Shown: one piece after another, positions 39,744 to 47,766 of the stretch
Layout: each line of letters opens with the position of its first letter
Position numbering within the stretch: position 1 is the stretch's first letter
Assembly: GCA_031553675.1 (NCBI GenBank)
Contig: JAVBLF010000024.1
Coordinates: 1 to 53,880, forward strand
Reading direction: 5' to 3'
DNA: 53,880 nt
Source: JAVBLF01 sp031553675
Lineage (GTDB): Bacteria; Bacillota; Clostridia; Christensenellales; CALWSW01
Made by a program: the position numbers and the translations under genes
The notes under the pieces: generated by a model
Told to the model about the DNA's origin: nothing
The model's database searches: none
Seen by the model: only the letters and a program-made list of their open reading frames with translations

Positions 39744-39759
39744 GGAGGTTGAAACGACA

Positions 39760-40434
39760 TTGACAAAAGAAGTTTTTCATGCGATGCCGGCAGAAAAGAG
39801 GATTGTCGGGCTCGATCAGGTCAGCCTGACTTATCATAGTCCCGAAGCGGAAACACTCGCGCTTCGGGATATTACGTTTTTCCTGACACAGGGCGAATTC
39901 GTCGCCATCGTAGGTCCCAGCGGTTGCGGCAAATCGAGCGTGCTGTCGATCATCGCGGGTCTGCTTTCCCCCAGCCAAGGGCATGTCGAGGTCTTGGGCG
40001 AAAGCGTTCACGGCACAAGCGATGCCGTAGGCTACATGCTACAGCGCGACCATTTGTTCGAGTGGCGGACGATCCGCGAAAACGTTCGGCTCGGCCTGGA
40101 GGTGCGTGACAAGATGACGCCAGCCGCGCTCGAGCACGTCGATGAAATGCTCGAAGATTACGGCTTGGCCGATTTCCGCACGCACTACCCGCGCGAGCTC
40201 TCGGGCGGCATGCGGCAAAAAGTGGCTTTGATCCGCACGCTCGCTCTCGACCCGAAGCTGCTGCTGCTCGACGAACCCTTTTCCGCCCTCGACTACCAGA
40301 CACGTCTCGCGCTGTCCGACGAAATTCTCGAGATCCTCCGCAGCCAAAACAAGACGGCCATACTGGTCACACATGACATCAGCGAACCTATGTCGCAGAA
40401 TCGCTGTACGCGTCGATGTCGCTCTGCCGCATAA
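39760..40434 (+). pseudogene. Truncated ABC transporter ATP-binding protein (SsuB/TauB-like)
   Basis: 224 aa read. Walker A GPSGCGKSSVLSIIAG, Q-loop GYMLQRDHLFEWRT, signature ELSGGMRQKVALIRTL, Walker B LLLLDEPFSALDYQT and H-loop ILVTHDISE are intact and place it with nitrate/sulfonate/taurine-type ATPases. The sequence then breaks at about 40385: instead of the usual SEA-DRVIVLS continuation it reads PMSQNRCTRRCRSAA and stops, about 30-40 residues short of typical family length. No permease or binding protein adjoins it. The TTG start follows AGGAGG at 11 bases. A 3' truncation, perhaps by the neighbouring recombinase, is the likely cause. Confidence 0.7.
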
Positions 40435-40553
40435 ATCCGCATTCAGAGAATAGGTATTGTGCAGTGGGAGTGGGCGCGAACGAAGCGCCGACCCACGAAA
40501 CGAGAGAGACGATCGGACAAAACACACAAAGGAAAATGCTTCGGTTTTTCTCG

Positions 40554-40579
40554 CAACATCGATCCGTAAATCGACGTTG
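40554..40579. repeat. Inverted repeat upstream of the serine recombinase
   Basis: CAACATCGAT and ATCGACGTTG pair at nine of ten positions around a 6-base centre, about 55 bases before the recombinase start. It is a candidate operator or crossover site; no second copy was found in the window. Confidence 0.4.
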
Positions 40580-40631
40580 TGATGAGAAATGAACGTGCGC
40601 AATCCAAAATGAGAGCTTGGAGCTGACGTTC

Positions 40632-41900
40632 ATGGTGACGGGCATTTATGCGCGGGTATCGACCGAAGAACAGGCGCGGGAGGGTTTTTCCATACGCGCG
40701 CAGGAAGAAAAGCTGCGAAGCTATGCCGCCGTCAAAGACTGGCCGCTGTTTGACGTCTACCTCGACGAAGGCATCAGCGGAAAAAACGTCGAAGATCGCC
40801 CTGCTTTGCAGCGCTTGCTGCACGACATCGATGCGGGCAAGGTGGAAAACGTTTTGGTATTCAAGGTCGATCGCCTCACGCGTTCGACCAAGAATTTAAT
40901 CGAGCTCGTCGAGTTTTTCCATGCGCACAAGTGCGGGTTCAATTCGCTCACCGAGTCGATCGACACGGCTTCCGCAACCGGACGCATGTTTTTGAAAATC
41001 ATCGGCATCTTTGCTGAATTCGAGCGTGAAAACCTGATCGAGCGGGTGCGCTTCGGCCTGGCGCGGAAAGTCGAGGAAGGTTACAGCCTCTGCGCCTACA
41101 CCGCCTCCTACGGCTACACCCGCCCCAAAGGGCAAAAGGTGCAAACGATCGTGCCGGAGGAAGCCGCCGTGGTGCGTGAGATCTTCGATTGCTTCCTCGA
41201 CCGAGATTTTGCGTGCCACAAGATCGCGGCGATGCTGAACAGCAGGCAGGTTCCCGCCAAGCGCGGCGGCCTCTGGACGGCAAAGACCGTCCGCCTGATT
41301 TTGGAAAACCCGAACTACATCGGAAAAGTCCGCCACCGCTGCCATGATGCGGCGCGTTACGTCGAGTTCGACGGCCTGCATGCGCCCATACTGGAAGAAA
41401 CACGCTTCTTGCAGGCACGGGAAAAACTCCGCCGCGATCGCAAACTCGAACGCACAAAACGCGCCGACGAGAGCGCCTACTTCGCTCGAATCGCCGTCTG
41501 CGCGGCCTGCGGTTCGCGTCTGACGCCGAAGATGAATTACGGACGCAAAAAGCCAGACGGTTCGCGGACGATCTACCGCGCTTACCGCTGCATCCAAAGC
41601 ACCAAGGGAAATTGCGCGTTTTCCTGCACCCACCGTGCCCTCGAAGCGGCCTTCGAAAGCTTTCTCGAAGGCCTCTCGGATCTCGAGGGCGAAGTGAATC
41701 CCGCCCTCCGCCACATCAAGGCGAATTGGCTTGCGCTGACGAACAAGGAGCGAGAAGCATTTTTGATGCGCTTCGTGGAAAAAATCGTCGTCACGGCAGA
41801 AAAAAGGGGCAAGCGATACCAAGATGTCCGCGTGCTCGACATTTGCTTCGAGGATTCATTCAACGCGAACCAAGGATCTGAATCAATTGGATGGTTATGA
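40632..41900 (+). CDS. Serine recombinase (resolvase N-terminal plus recombinase domain)
   Basis: 422 aa. The catalytic serine is in IYARVSTEEQAREGFSI. YLDEGISGKNVEDRPALQRLL, VFKVDRLTRSTKNLIELVEFF and FERENLIERVRFGLARKVEEG complete the resolvase domain. The recombinase domain follows (IVPEEAAVVREIFDCFL, KRGGLWTAKTVRLILENPNYIG), then a CAACGSRL zinc ribbon and a C-terminal helical part. These proteins insert, excise or invert DNA at specific sites. It is shorter than phage-type large serine integrases, which are about 480-600 residues. No other element genes adjoin. ATG 40632 has a GGAG site at 9 bases. Confidence 0.9.
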   Translation: MVTGIYARVSTEEQAREGFSIRAQEEKLRSYAAVKDWPLFDVYLDEGISGKNVEDRPALQRLLHDIDAGKVENVLVFKVDRLTRSTKNLIELVEFFHAHKCGFNSLTESIDTASATGRMFLKIIGIFAEFERENLIERVRFGLARKVEEGYSLCAYTASYGYTRPKGQKVQTIVPEEAAVVREIFDCFLDRDFACHKIAAMLNSRQVPAKRGGLWTAKTVRLILENPNYIGKVRHRCHDAARYVEFDGLHAPILEETRFLQAREKLRRDRKLERTKRADESAYFARIAVCAACGSRLTPKMNYGRKKPDGSRTIYRAYRCIQSTKGNCAFSCTHRALEAAFESFLEGLSDLEGEVNPALRHIKANWLALTNKEREAFLMRFVEKIVVTAEKRGKRYQDVRVLDICFEDSFNANQGSESIGWL

Positions 41901-41904
41901 AATA

Positions 41905-42170
41905 TATTCCAGGCGGGCGATTGATAATCGCCCCTACAGGCGAACGAACAAGGTTTATGGGATGAAGGGGCGATTATCAACGCGAATCAAGTGTTACGAA
42001 CACAATGCCACTTTGCTGCAGCGGGCGATTGATAACGCCAATCACGGGTTGAACTTTGTTCAGGCAAAAATGGGATGATCCTTATGATACGCGGGCGATT
42101 ATCAATCGCCCGCAGCAGCAGAACGGTTTTTCGAAATGTTGATGATCAATCGCCCGAACAGCCGCCTGCG
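41905..42170. repeat. Cluster of GGGCGATT palindromic repeats
   Basis: The 284-base gap after the recombinase contains several related units: GGGCGATT-GAT-AATCGCCCC at about 41915, a GATTATCAACGCGAATCAAGTG unit at about 41968, GCGGGCGATT-GATAACGCC at about 42021, GCGGGCGATT-ATC-AATCGCCCGC at about 42090 (perfect 10-base arms) and a further TCAATCGCCC at about 42147. The stretch 42056-42099 is nearly identical to 50230-50274. No gene is seen here. Confidence 0.75.
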
Positions 42171-42184
42171 ATCCGTTCAAAAGC

Positions 42185-42550
42185 TCAATGCGCGGGGATC
42201 ACTTCGAGCCAATAGCCATCGGGATCGCTGATGAAGTAAATGCCCATTCCCGGGTTTTCGTAGCAGATACAGCCCATCTCGGCATGCTTGGCGTGGGCTG
42301 CGTCGTAGTCCTTTGCATGGAAGGCGATGTGGAACTCGTTGTCGCCCAGGTTGTAGGGTTCTTTCCGATCGCGCAGCCAGGTCAGTTCGATCGACACCCG
42401 CTCGTCCGCGTCGGACAGGTAGACGAGCTGGAAGCTGCCGTCTTCGGCCGGATGCTCCCGAACGACGTGCAAGCCGAGCGCCTCCTGATAAAACGCCAGG
42501 CTTTTCTCCAGGTCGAGTACGTTGATGTTGAAATGGTTGATCGTGAACAT
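42185..42550 (-). CDS. Glyoxalase I-like (VOC superfamily) protein
   Basis: 121 aa. Two beta-alpha-beta-beta-beta modules. Metal ligands of glyoxalase I are present in order: His in INHFNINV, Glu in VSIELTW, His in EFHIAFHA and Glu in YWLEVIPAH. Other family motifs are SLAFYQEALGLHVVRE and GIYFISDPDGYWLEV. Probably detoxifies methylglyoxal as lactoylglutathione lyase, although anaerobes without glutathione may use another thiol. ATG 42550 follows AAAGGA; the upstream ATG at 42559 has its ribosome site too close. Confidence 0.87.
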   Translation of the reverse strand: MFTINHFNINVLDLEKSLAFYQEALGLHVVREHPAEDGSFQLVYLSDADERVSIELTWLRDRKEPYNLGDNEFHIAFHAKDYDAAHAKHAEMGCICYENPGMGIYFISDPDGYWLEVIPAH

Positions 42551-42612
42551 AGGCGCCATCCTTTCGTTTTGCACCAGTATATCGCCTTTTGCCCGAACGC
42601 GCAAAAGGAAGC

Positions 42613-42652
42613 TACACCCAAAAAGCGACGGAAAACCGCCGCTTTTTGGGTG
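42613..42652 (-). terminator. Terminator after the secreted unknown gene
   Basis: CACCCAAAAAGCG/CGCTTTTTGGGTG stem of 13 pairs with a 12-base loop, 12 bases past the stop of the gene at 42665. Confidence 0.75.
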
Positions 42653-42664
42653 AGAGAGCATTTG

Positions 42665-43084
42665 TTACCGGTTGGGGCTGGGCGTTTTGATCGGCATCGG
42701 TACGATCGTGACCGGCTTGCCGTCGATGACGATCACCGTGCCCGGGCAGAAGGGATACTGGCAGTAGCGGTTGTGGACATGGGGCGCATTCGGGCAGTCG
42801 TCCAGTCCGCACCAGTCCTTCCCGCGCTCGCAGTTGAGGTAGGCCTTCTCCCGCTTGGCGTAGCGGTTGTCGGCCGTGCGCAGCGAGATCTCTTTGCGCT
42901 TGACGAGGCGGTCGAGCTGCTTGCGGTATCGCGCAAGCTCGCTCTGATGGAAGGCATAGCGGACGGTCGTAGATTGGGACGAGTTGCGATGGGATGTGCG
43001 CGGCGCCGCATACGCTTGTCCGCTGGCAAGGATGCCCATCGACAGCACGGCAGCCAGGGTGATACAAAGCAGCTTCTTTTTCAC
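42665..43084 (-). CDS. Small secreted protein of unknown function
   Basis: 139 aa. A signal peptide (KKKLLCITLAAVLSMGILASGQAYA) leads to a Ser/Thr-rich linker, a basic helical region (ELARYRKQLDRLVKRKEISL), and a C-terminal section with five cysteines (LNCERGKDWCGLDDCPNAP, YCQYPFCPG) that could form disulphides or bind metal. The start is a GTG at 43084, with AGGAG at 7 bases. I do not recognise the family. Confidence 0.7.
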   Translation of the reverse strand: MKKKLLCITLAAVLSMGILASGQAYAAPRTSHRNSSQSTTVRYAFHQSELARYRKQLDRLVKRKEISLRTADNRYAKREKAYLNCERGKDWCGLDDCPNAPHVHNRYCQYPFCPGTVIVIDGKPVTIVPMPIKTPSPNR

Positions 43085-43214
43085 GGCTACATCTCCTTTC
43101 CGATCAAGAGCGAGCTTCGGTGGAGACATCTTATACGTGCATTCTACCATTTATATATGATGAAAATGTGAACAAGCCTGCCTTCATTTGTGAACAATGC
43201 AAAGTGCGCTGCAA

Positions 43215-43247
43215 AAAAAAGTGACCCGAGTTGGGTCACTTTTGAGG
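43215..43247 (-). terminator. Terminator after dacF
   Basis: AAAGTGACCC/GGGTCACTTT stem with a 5-base loop and eight T residues on the minus strand, just past the dacF stop. Confidence 0.88.
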
Positions 43248-43253
43248 CGTCAT

Positions 43254-44438
43254 TCAAGAGACGAGGAGCCAATCCTTCAGCGCCTTGTCGAGGTAATAGC
43301 CGTAGGTGAGCGGCGTGATGTCGATCTCGGCGAGGAGTTCTTGCTCGTCGATCAGCTTGTCGCCGAAGAAGACGCGGACACTGCCGATCTTCTGCCCTTT
43401 GACGATGGGCGCTTCGAGGGACTCGGGCAGATCCACCACGGTGCGAACCTTGTCCTGCTGTCCTTTGGGCAGGGTCAGGACGACCTCACGCGGCGCGCGG
43501 AAGTGGAGGCTGTCGGCTTCGACGCCGTGGAGGACAGGCACGCTGCCCAGCTCAGTTCCGGCTTCGAGGGCGGTGAACTTCTCGAAGGACGCAAAGCCGT
43601 AGTCGAGCAGGCGGGCGCTCTCTTCGTACATGTCGGGGCAATTCAGCACGACGGCGACGAGCTGGATGCCGTCGCGCAGCGCCCCCGAAACGAGGCAGCG
43701 CCCGGCGCTTTTCGTAAAGCCGGTTTTGATGCCGTTTGCGCCGTCGTAGCGGTGCAGGATTTTGTTGTGGTTGGTGAGAGACCGCTTGTATTCGTGCCCC
43801 GGCCAATCGATCGTGCGCTGCTTCGTCGAGACGATCGTGCGAAAGGTCGGATTTTCCATGGCTTTCGCGGCGATCATGCCGAGGTCACGCGCCGATGTGT
43901 AGTGTTCTTTGGCGGGCAGACCGTTCGGGTTGACGAAGTGGGTGTGGGTCGCACCGAGTTCCTTAGCCTTGGCGTTCATCATCTGTGAAAATTGCTCCAT
44001 CGTGCCGCCGATGTGCAAGGCGATCGCCATGGCCGCATCGTTGCCCGACCACATCATCAAGCCGTAGAGCAGGTTTTCGAGCGTGATGTGCTCGCCCGGC
44101 TCGAGGTACATCGAAGAGCCTTCGATGCCGCTGGCCTTGGCGGGCACGACGACCACGTCGTCGAGCTTTCCCTGTTCGAGCGCGACGAGCGCCGTCATGA
44201 CCTTCGTCGTGCTGGCCATGGGAAGTTCGTCGTCGGCGTTCTTTTCGTAGAGAATGAAGCCCGAGCCGACGTCGATCAACACAGCCGCTTTGGAGGCGAT
44301 GTCGGGCGTTCCGGAAGCGCTGGCTATGTTTGCGGTCGGGGGCACTTTCTTGCGTGGCGCCGCGTTTGCGGCAAAGGCCGGCGTGAGAGCGATCGCAAAC
44401 GCCAGTGCGCCGGCCATCGTTCGACGGGACAGTCGCAT
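43254..44438 (-). CDS. D-alanyl-D-alanine carboxypeptidase (DacF/PBP5-like)
   Basis: 394 aa. Signal peptide (TMAGALAFAIALTPAFAANA). Penicillin-binding active site: SxxK in MASTTKVMTALVALEQG, SxN in MMWSGNDAAMAIALH and KTG in GANGIKTGFTKSAGRCLV. A C-terminal PBP5-type beta domain (about 285-394) follows. It trims the terminal D-Ala of peptidoglycan stem peptides; sporulating Clostridia use DacF/DacB in cortex formation, and the gene lies next to gerW. ATG 44438 has AGGAG at 11 bases, longer than ideal. Confidence 0.92.
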   Translation of the reverse strand: MRLSRRTMAGALAFAIALTPAFAANAAPRKKVPPTANIASASGTPDIASKAAVLIDVGSGFILYEKNADDELPMASTTKVMTALVALEQGKLDDVVVVPAKASGIEGSSMYLEPGEHITLENLLYGLMMWSGNDAAMAIALHIGGTMEQFSQMMNAKAKELGATHTHFVNPNGLPAKEHYTSARDLGMIAAKAMENPTFRTIVSTKQRTIDWPGHEYKRSLTNHNKILHRYDGANGIKTGFTKSAGRCLVSGALRDGIQLVAVVLNCPDMYEESARLLDYGFASFEKFTALEAGTELGSVPVLHGVEADSLHFRAPREVVLTLPKGQQDKVRTVVDLPESLEAPIVKGQKIGSVRVFFGDKLIDEQELLAEIDITPLTYGYYLDKALKDWLLVS

Positions 44439-44481
44439 GAATGAGAAAACTCCTTTGCGTTCGTATCGTGGGAAGGCGCGA

Positions 44482-45030
44482 TCACATCGTTGGATCGGCG
44501 TGGATCGGCGGGCTCGAAGGGTCTGCCGTATGTTCGCGCCCGCAGTCAAAGCCTGCCTGGTATCCGCAGTCGTAGGCGTAGTCTTCGAAGCTGTCGCTTT
44601 CGTCAGAGGCGTCGTCGCCCTTGTCGAAGAAGCGGCTGATCAGCTTGCCCGCCTCCTCGATGGCGCGGGGGGCCATTTCGATCACGCGGTCGATCGTGTT
44701 GTCGTACTGCGCGGGGATGACCTTGACGCCGTCGTTGCTGACGACGAGAAAGGCCATCGGCGTGACGGACATGCCGGCGGCGGACGTGCCGACGAAGGGA
44801 TGGCGGATGTCGTTCGTGAATTCGTTGTTGTCCTTGCGCTCGATGACGGCTTCGCCCTTGCTGTATTCGCCGCCGCCCGACACGAAGCCGAGCGACACCT
44901 TCGACACGGGCAGGATCGTCGTCTCGCCCGAGATGAGAGGGTCGCCGACGATCGTGTTGACGTCCACCATTTCGCGGATTTTCTCCATGGTGCTTTTCAT
45001 GATGTTTTCAATCGGATGCGGGTATGACAA
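44482..45030 (-). CDS. GerW/YtfJ-family sporulation protein
   Basis: 182 aa. HPIENIMKSTMEKIREMVDVNTIVGDP followed by TILPVSKVSLGFVSGGGEY and VTPMAFLVVSNDGVKVIPAQ are diagnostic of the YtfJ/GerW family, which in Bacillus is needed for spore germination. The C-terminal 45 residues are Asp/Ser-rich. The TTG start at 45030 is preferred because of AAGGAG spacing; GTG 45039 is the alternative. Overlaps the end of the DUF2953 gene, so translation is coupled. The family is almost confined to endospore formers. Confidence 0.92.
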   Translation of the reverse strand: MSYPHPIENIMKSTMEKIREMVDVNTIVGDPLISGETTILPVSKVSLGFVSGGGEYSKGEAVIERKDNNEFTNDIRHPFVGTSAAGMSVTPMAFLVVSNDGVKVIPAQYDNTIDRVIEMAPRAIEEAGKLISRFFDKGDDASDESDSFEDYAYDCGYQAGFDCGREHTADPSSPPIHADPTM

Positions 45031-45628
45031 GCGTATCACGCTCCTTTTTCTTGTTCGCCCTGCGCTGCACGAGGCGCAGATGCACGGCGTCCCTTATAAT
45101 CTTTGCGGCGTGCACCTGCACAATACCTGCCAAATCAAGGCGGAAGGCATTGGCGTTAAACGCGGGGCGCACCGCATAGCGCGCGTTCTCGCTTCTGTGG
45201 GGCAGCCAGTCCTCGAGGGCGCTCGCCAAAATGCCGCAAAGCAGCGCACAAGCAGCCGCGTCCTCGATTCCGATCCAACTCTCGATTTCCATGCGACGCA
45301 GATGGACGTTGTGCAGCGACGCCCGCGGCCAGACGCTTTTGACCTCTTTGACGTCCCGCTTGCCCACCTTGAAAAGCGCGAGCAATTCTTTTTGCTTGAC
45401 TTCGCGCATTTTGCCCCCGCCGACGCGATAGTATGCCGTCCAGCCATCGTCGCGCTTCACGACGGCAAACGAAGCCCGCAACCTGGGATAACCCCACAGC
45501 GTCGCGACCTCGGCGGCGCCCGCCAAGCCGAGCGGCCACTGCGCGCTCAGATTGACCGAGATCTTTAAACGCCACACCATCGCGATCAACGCGGTCAGAA
45601 CCGACAGGAAAACGATCCAAAACATCAT
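45008..45628 (-). CDS. DUF2953 membrane-anchored protein
   Basis: 206 aa. One N-terminal membrane helix (MFWIVFLSVLTALIAMVWRLKISVNL), then a soluble region with conserved LWGYPRLRASFAVV, YRVGGGKMREVK and WIGIEDAAACALLCGILASAL. DUF2953 genes lie next to gerW/ytfJ in many Clostridia, but the function is unknown; a role in sporulation or envelope biology is inferred from this context. Start ATG 45628 has only a weak GGTG site. Confidence 0.8.
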   Translation of the reverse strand: MMFWIVFLSVLTALIAMVWRLKISVNLSAQWPLGLAGAAEVATLWGYPRLRASFAVVKRDDGWTAYYRVGGGKMREVKQKELLALFKVGKRDVKEVKSVWPRASLHNVHLRRMEIESWIGIEDAAACALLCGILASALEDWLPHRSENARYAVRPAFNANAFRLDLAGIVQVHAAKIIRDAVHLRLVQRRANKKKERDTLVIPASD

Positions 45629-45715
45629 GCGATCACCAGAAATAGCCTCCCCAAAGGCATGGAGAGTAACGCGCTTTTTGAAAAAAGCTGCGCAAAAACT
45701 TCTGTACAGCGCCGT

Positions 45716-45907
45716 AATGGCCGCCATGATTGTGGCGGCCATTTCGAAGCTTGCTTTGCGAAGGACGGCAATGGCGTGCAGTGGGACGTTTCAACGAAAT
45801 GCCCGCCAAACATAAGGCGGGCATTTCGGGGCGAGGCCATGCAAGGTGAGGGATTCCAAAGGGACGAGTCCCTTTGGCCGGGGTTTGGGGGATGGAATCC
45901 CCCAAAC
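45716..45907. repeat. Array of four hairpins between scpB and the DUF2953 gene
   Basis: Four consecutive stems occupy most of the 282-base gap: AATGGCCGCC/GGCGGCCATT (45716-45743), GAAATGCCCGCC/GGCGGGCATTTC (45796-45827), CCAAAGGGAC/GTCCCTTTGG with a 2-base centre (45856-45877) and GTTTGGGGGAT/ATCCCCCAAAC with a 3-base loop (45883-45907). The last lies 4 bases past the scpB stop. They may terminate or process the operon transcript; no gene is seen in the gap. Confidence 0.7.
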
Positions 45908-45910
45908 TCC

Positions 45911-46456
45911 TTAGACCTCCATCGTTTCCAGGCTTTCCTCGGCGCTATGAAGGAAGGTTTCGCGCTGCGGGAGGCGTTCGAGGCTCGAAAGGCCGAAAGT
46001 CGTGAGGAACTTTTCTGTCGTGGCGAACAGGGCGGGGCGACCGACGCAGGGTTTGCGTCCGGCCTCCTCGATCAGGCCGAGGGCGAGGAGCTGGGTGACG
46101 GAGTATTCGCAGCGGACGCCGCGGATGGCTTCGATGTCGGCGCGGGTCACGGGCTGTTTGTAGGCGATGATCGCGAGCGTTTCGATAACGGACTGCGAGA
46201 AGGAGCGGGTTTGCTCGGGTTGGAGGAGGGCTTCGATCTGGGGGGCGTAAGCGCGGTTCGAGCAGAGTTGGGCTTTGCCGTCCACGTAACGGAGCTGGAT
46301 GCCGCGCTGGTTTTCCTCGTATTCGACGCGCAACGCTTCGAGTGCGCTGCCAACTTCGAGCGCCGTGATGCCGAGCGATTCCGCGATCGGCTCGGGCGCG
46401 ATCGGATCGCCGCTGACGAAGAGGATCGCTTCGAGTACGTTGCGTAGCTTGTCCAT
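45911..46456 (-). CDS. scpB: Segregation and condensation protein ScpB
   Basis: 181 aa. Two winged helices: DKLRNVLEAILFVSGDPIAPEPIAESLGI, QSVIETLAIIAYKQPVTRADIEAIRGV and GLIEEAGRKPCVGRPALFATTEKFL are the ScpB signatures. ScpB joins ScpA and SMC in the condensin complex that segregates chromosomes. ScpA is normally encoded immediately upstream, but here the upstream gene, 10 bases away, is rodA. ATG 46456 follows GAGGA. Confidence 0.94.
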   Translation of the reverse strand: MDKLRNVLEAILFVSGDPIAPEPIAESLGITALEVGSALEALRVEYEENQRGIQLRYVDGKAQLCSNRAYAPQIEALLQPEQTRSFSQSVIETLAIIAYKQPVTRADIEAIRGVRCEYSVTQLLALGLIEEAGRKPCVGRPALFATTEKFLTTFGLSSLERLPQRETFLHSAEESLETMEV

Positions 46457-46466
46457 CGCAGGATCC

Positions 46467-47738
46467 TCACAGGGAGCGCAGCGCAGTGGCGGCGACCTTG
46501 GCACCGCCCCCACGGTAGCGCTTATTGGGCTTCCGCATGGCGACGTTGATGACGAGGCCAAAGGCCATCATGTTCGTCCACATGCTCGAACCGCCATAGC
46601 TGACAAAAGGCAGCGGTATGCCGGTGATCGGCATCAGGCCGATGTTCATGCCGATGTTTTCGAAGATGTGCGCCAGCTCCATCGACACGACGCCCACGAC
46701 GATGAAATAGCCGAGGCTGTCCTTGGCGTTGAAGCCGTGGTAGAGGGCGCGAAGGATCAAAAGCAGGTAGAGCCCCATCAGCACGAGGCCCCCAACGAGG
46801 CCGGTCGCTTCCATGCCGGTCGCGAAGATGAAGTCGGTGTGCGCGGCGGGCAGGTAGCCGAGCTGCACATAGGAATTGGCCTGGAAAAAGCCTTTTCCCG
46901 TCATGCCGCCCGAGCCGATCGCGCGCAGGGCATCGACGGCTTGATCGTTCGTGAATTTGTCGAGTATCTTCGGGTTGATGCCGATGGCCTGGAGTTTGGC
47001 GGGATCGGTGAAGTGGAAGAAGTTGAGCAGGCGGGCCTGCTGGTATTCGCCCATCGCGCCCGTGAAGAACGCGACGACGACGGCGATCACGATGAGCAGC
47101 ACAAAGCCGACGATCAGTTTCCAGCTCAGTCGCCCCGCGAAGAGGATGCCGGCTGTGATCGCGATAAAGACGGCGGCCGTTCCGGCGTCGGGTTGGGCGA
47201 GCACGAGGCCAAACGGCACGGCAACCAGGCCGAGCGTCTGAAAAAAATCGCGGTTGGGCTTGACGCGTTCGTCGGTGTCCACGGCGCGGGATGCGTATTT
47301 GGCGACGATGATGATCAGGATCAGCTTGGTGAGTTCGGAGGGTTGGAGCATGTGGCTCCCGACCATGATCCAGCCTGCGATGCCGCGCGTCGTGTTGCCC
47401 GCGATCTTGCCCGCGAGCAGCAACACAAACAGCACGAAGGACATGATCGCCCAGCCGATCAAAGACAGTTCGGCGTAGGTATGGTAATCGACGAGGCAAA
47501 CTGCGAGCATCAAAACCAGGCCCAACAGGAACCAGCGGATCTGAAGGGAGGGGTAGTTGAAATTGATTTTGTCCCAGATTTGGCGGAATCCGTGTTCTTC
47601 CCCTGTAAAGGGACCGGATTTGGCGTTGGCGATGAAGAGGATGCCGATCATCGAAATGGCTAGGATGATCAGCACCGTCAACACATCAAAGCCAGCCAGC
47701 GGGTTTTTGCTGTTGCTTCCGCGTGCTTTCAAGCGCAT
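46467..47738 (-). CDS. rodA: Rod-shape peptidoglycan polymerase RodA (SEDS family)
   Basis: 423 aa, ten membrane helices. SEDS motifs include HMLQPSELTKLILIIIVAKY, LAQPDAGTAAVFIAITAGILF, AIGSGGMTGKGFFQANSYVQLGYLP, HTDFIFATGMEATGLVGGL and GIPLPFVSYGGSSMWTNMMAFGLV. The TGIPLPFVSYGGSS end and the large extracellular loop fit RodA, a glycosyltransferase for elongation. GAGGAG lies only 1 base before the ATG, which is unusually close. It is 28 bases after the lipoprotein gene and 10 before scpB. Confidence 0.92.
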   Translation of the reverse strand: MRLKARGSNSKNPLAGFDVLTVLIILAISMIGILFIANAKSGPFTGEEHGFRQIWDKINFNYPSLQIRWFLLGLVLMLAVCLVDYHTYAELSLIGWAIMSFVLFVLLLAGKIAGNTTRGIAGWIMVGSHMLQPSELTKLILIIIVAKYASRAVDTDERVKPNRDFFQTLGLVAVPFGLVLAQPDAGTAAVFIAITAGILFAGRLSWKLIVGFVLLIVIAVVVAFFTGAMGEYQQARLLNFFHFTDPAKLQAIGINPKILDKFTNDQAVDALRAIGSGGMTGKGFFQANSYVQLGYLPAAHTDFIFATGMEATGLVGGLVLMGLYLLLILRALYHGFNAKDSLGYFIVVGVVSMELAHIFENIGMNIGLMPITGIPLPFVSYGGSSMWTNMMAFGLVINVAMRKPNKRYRGGGAKVAATALRSL

Positions 47739-47766
47739 ACTCCTCTAATGACAGACGCCGTGCGTC

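Noticed and set aside
39690..39759. Leader of the truncated ABC gene considered as a TPP or other riboswitch
   Set aside because: None of the conserved riboswitch strings (for example CTGAGA) is present; only a simple GC hairpin is seen.
40377..40590. Open frame through the ATPase break (HQRTYVAESLYASM... to RRCDEK)
   Set aside because: It starts without a ribosome site right after a stop and matches nothing I recognise; kept only as a hint that foreign sequence begins at about 40385.
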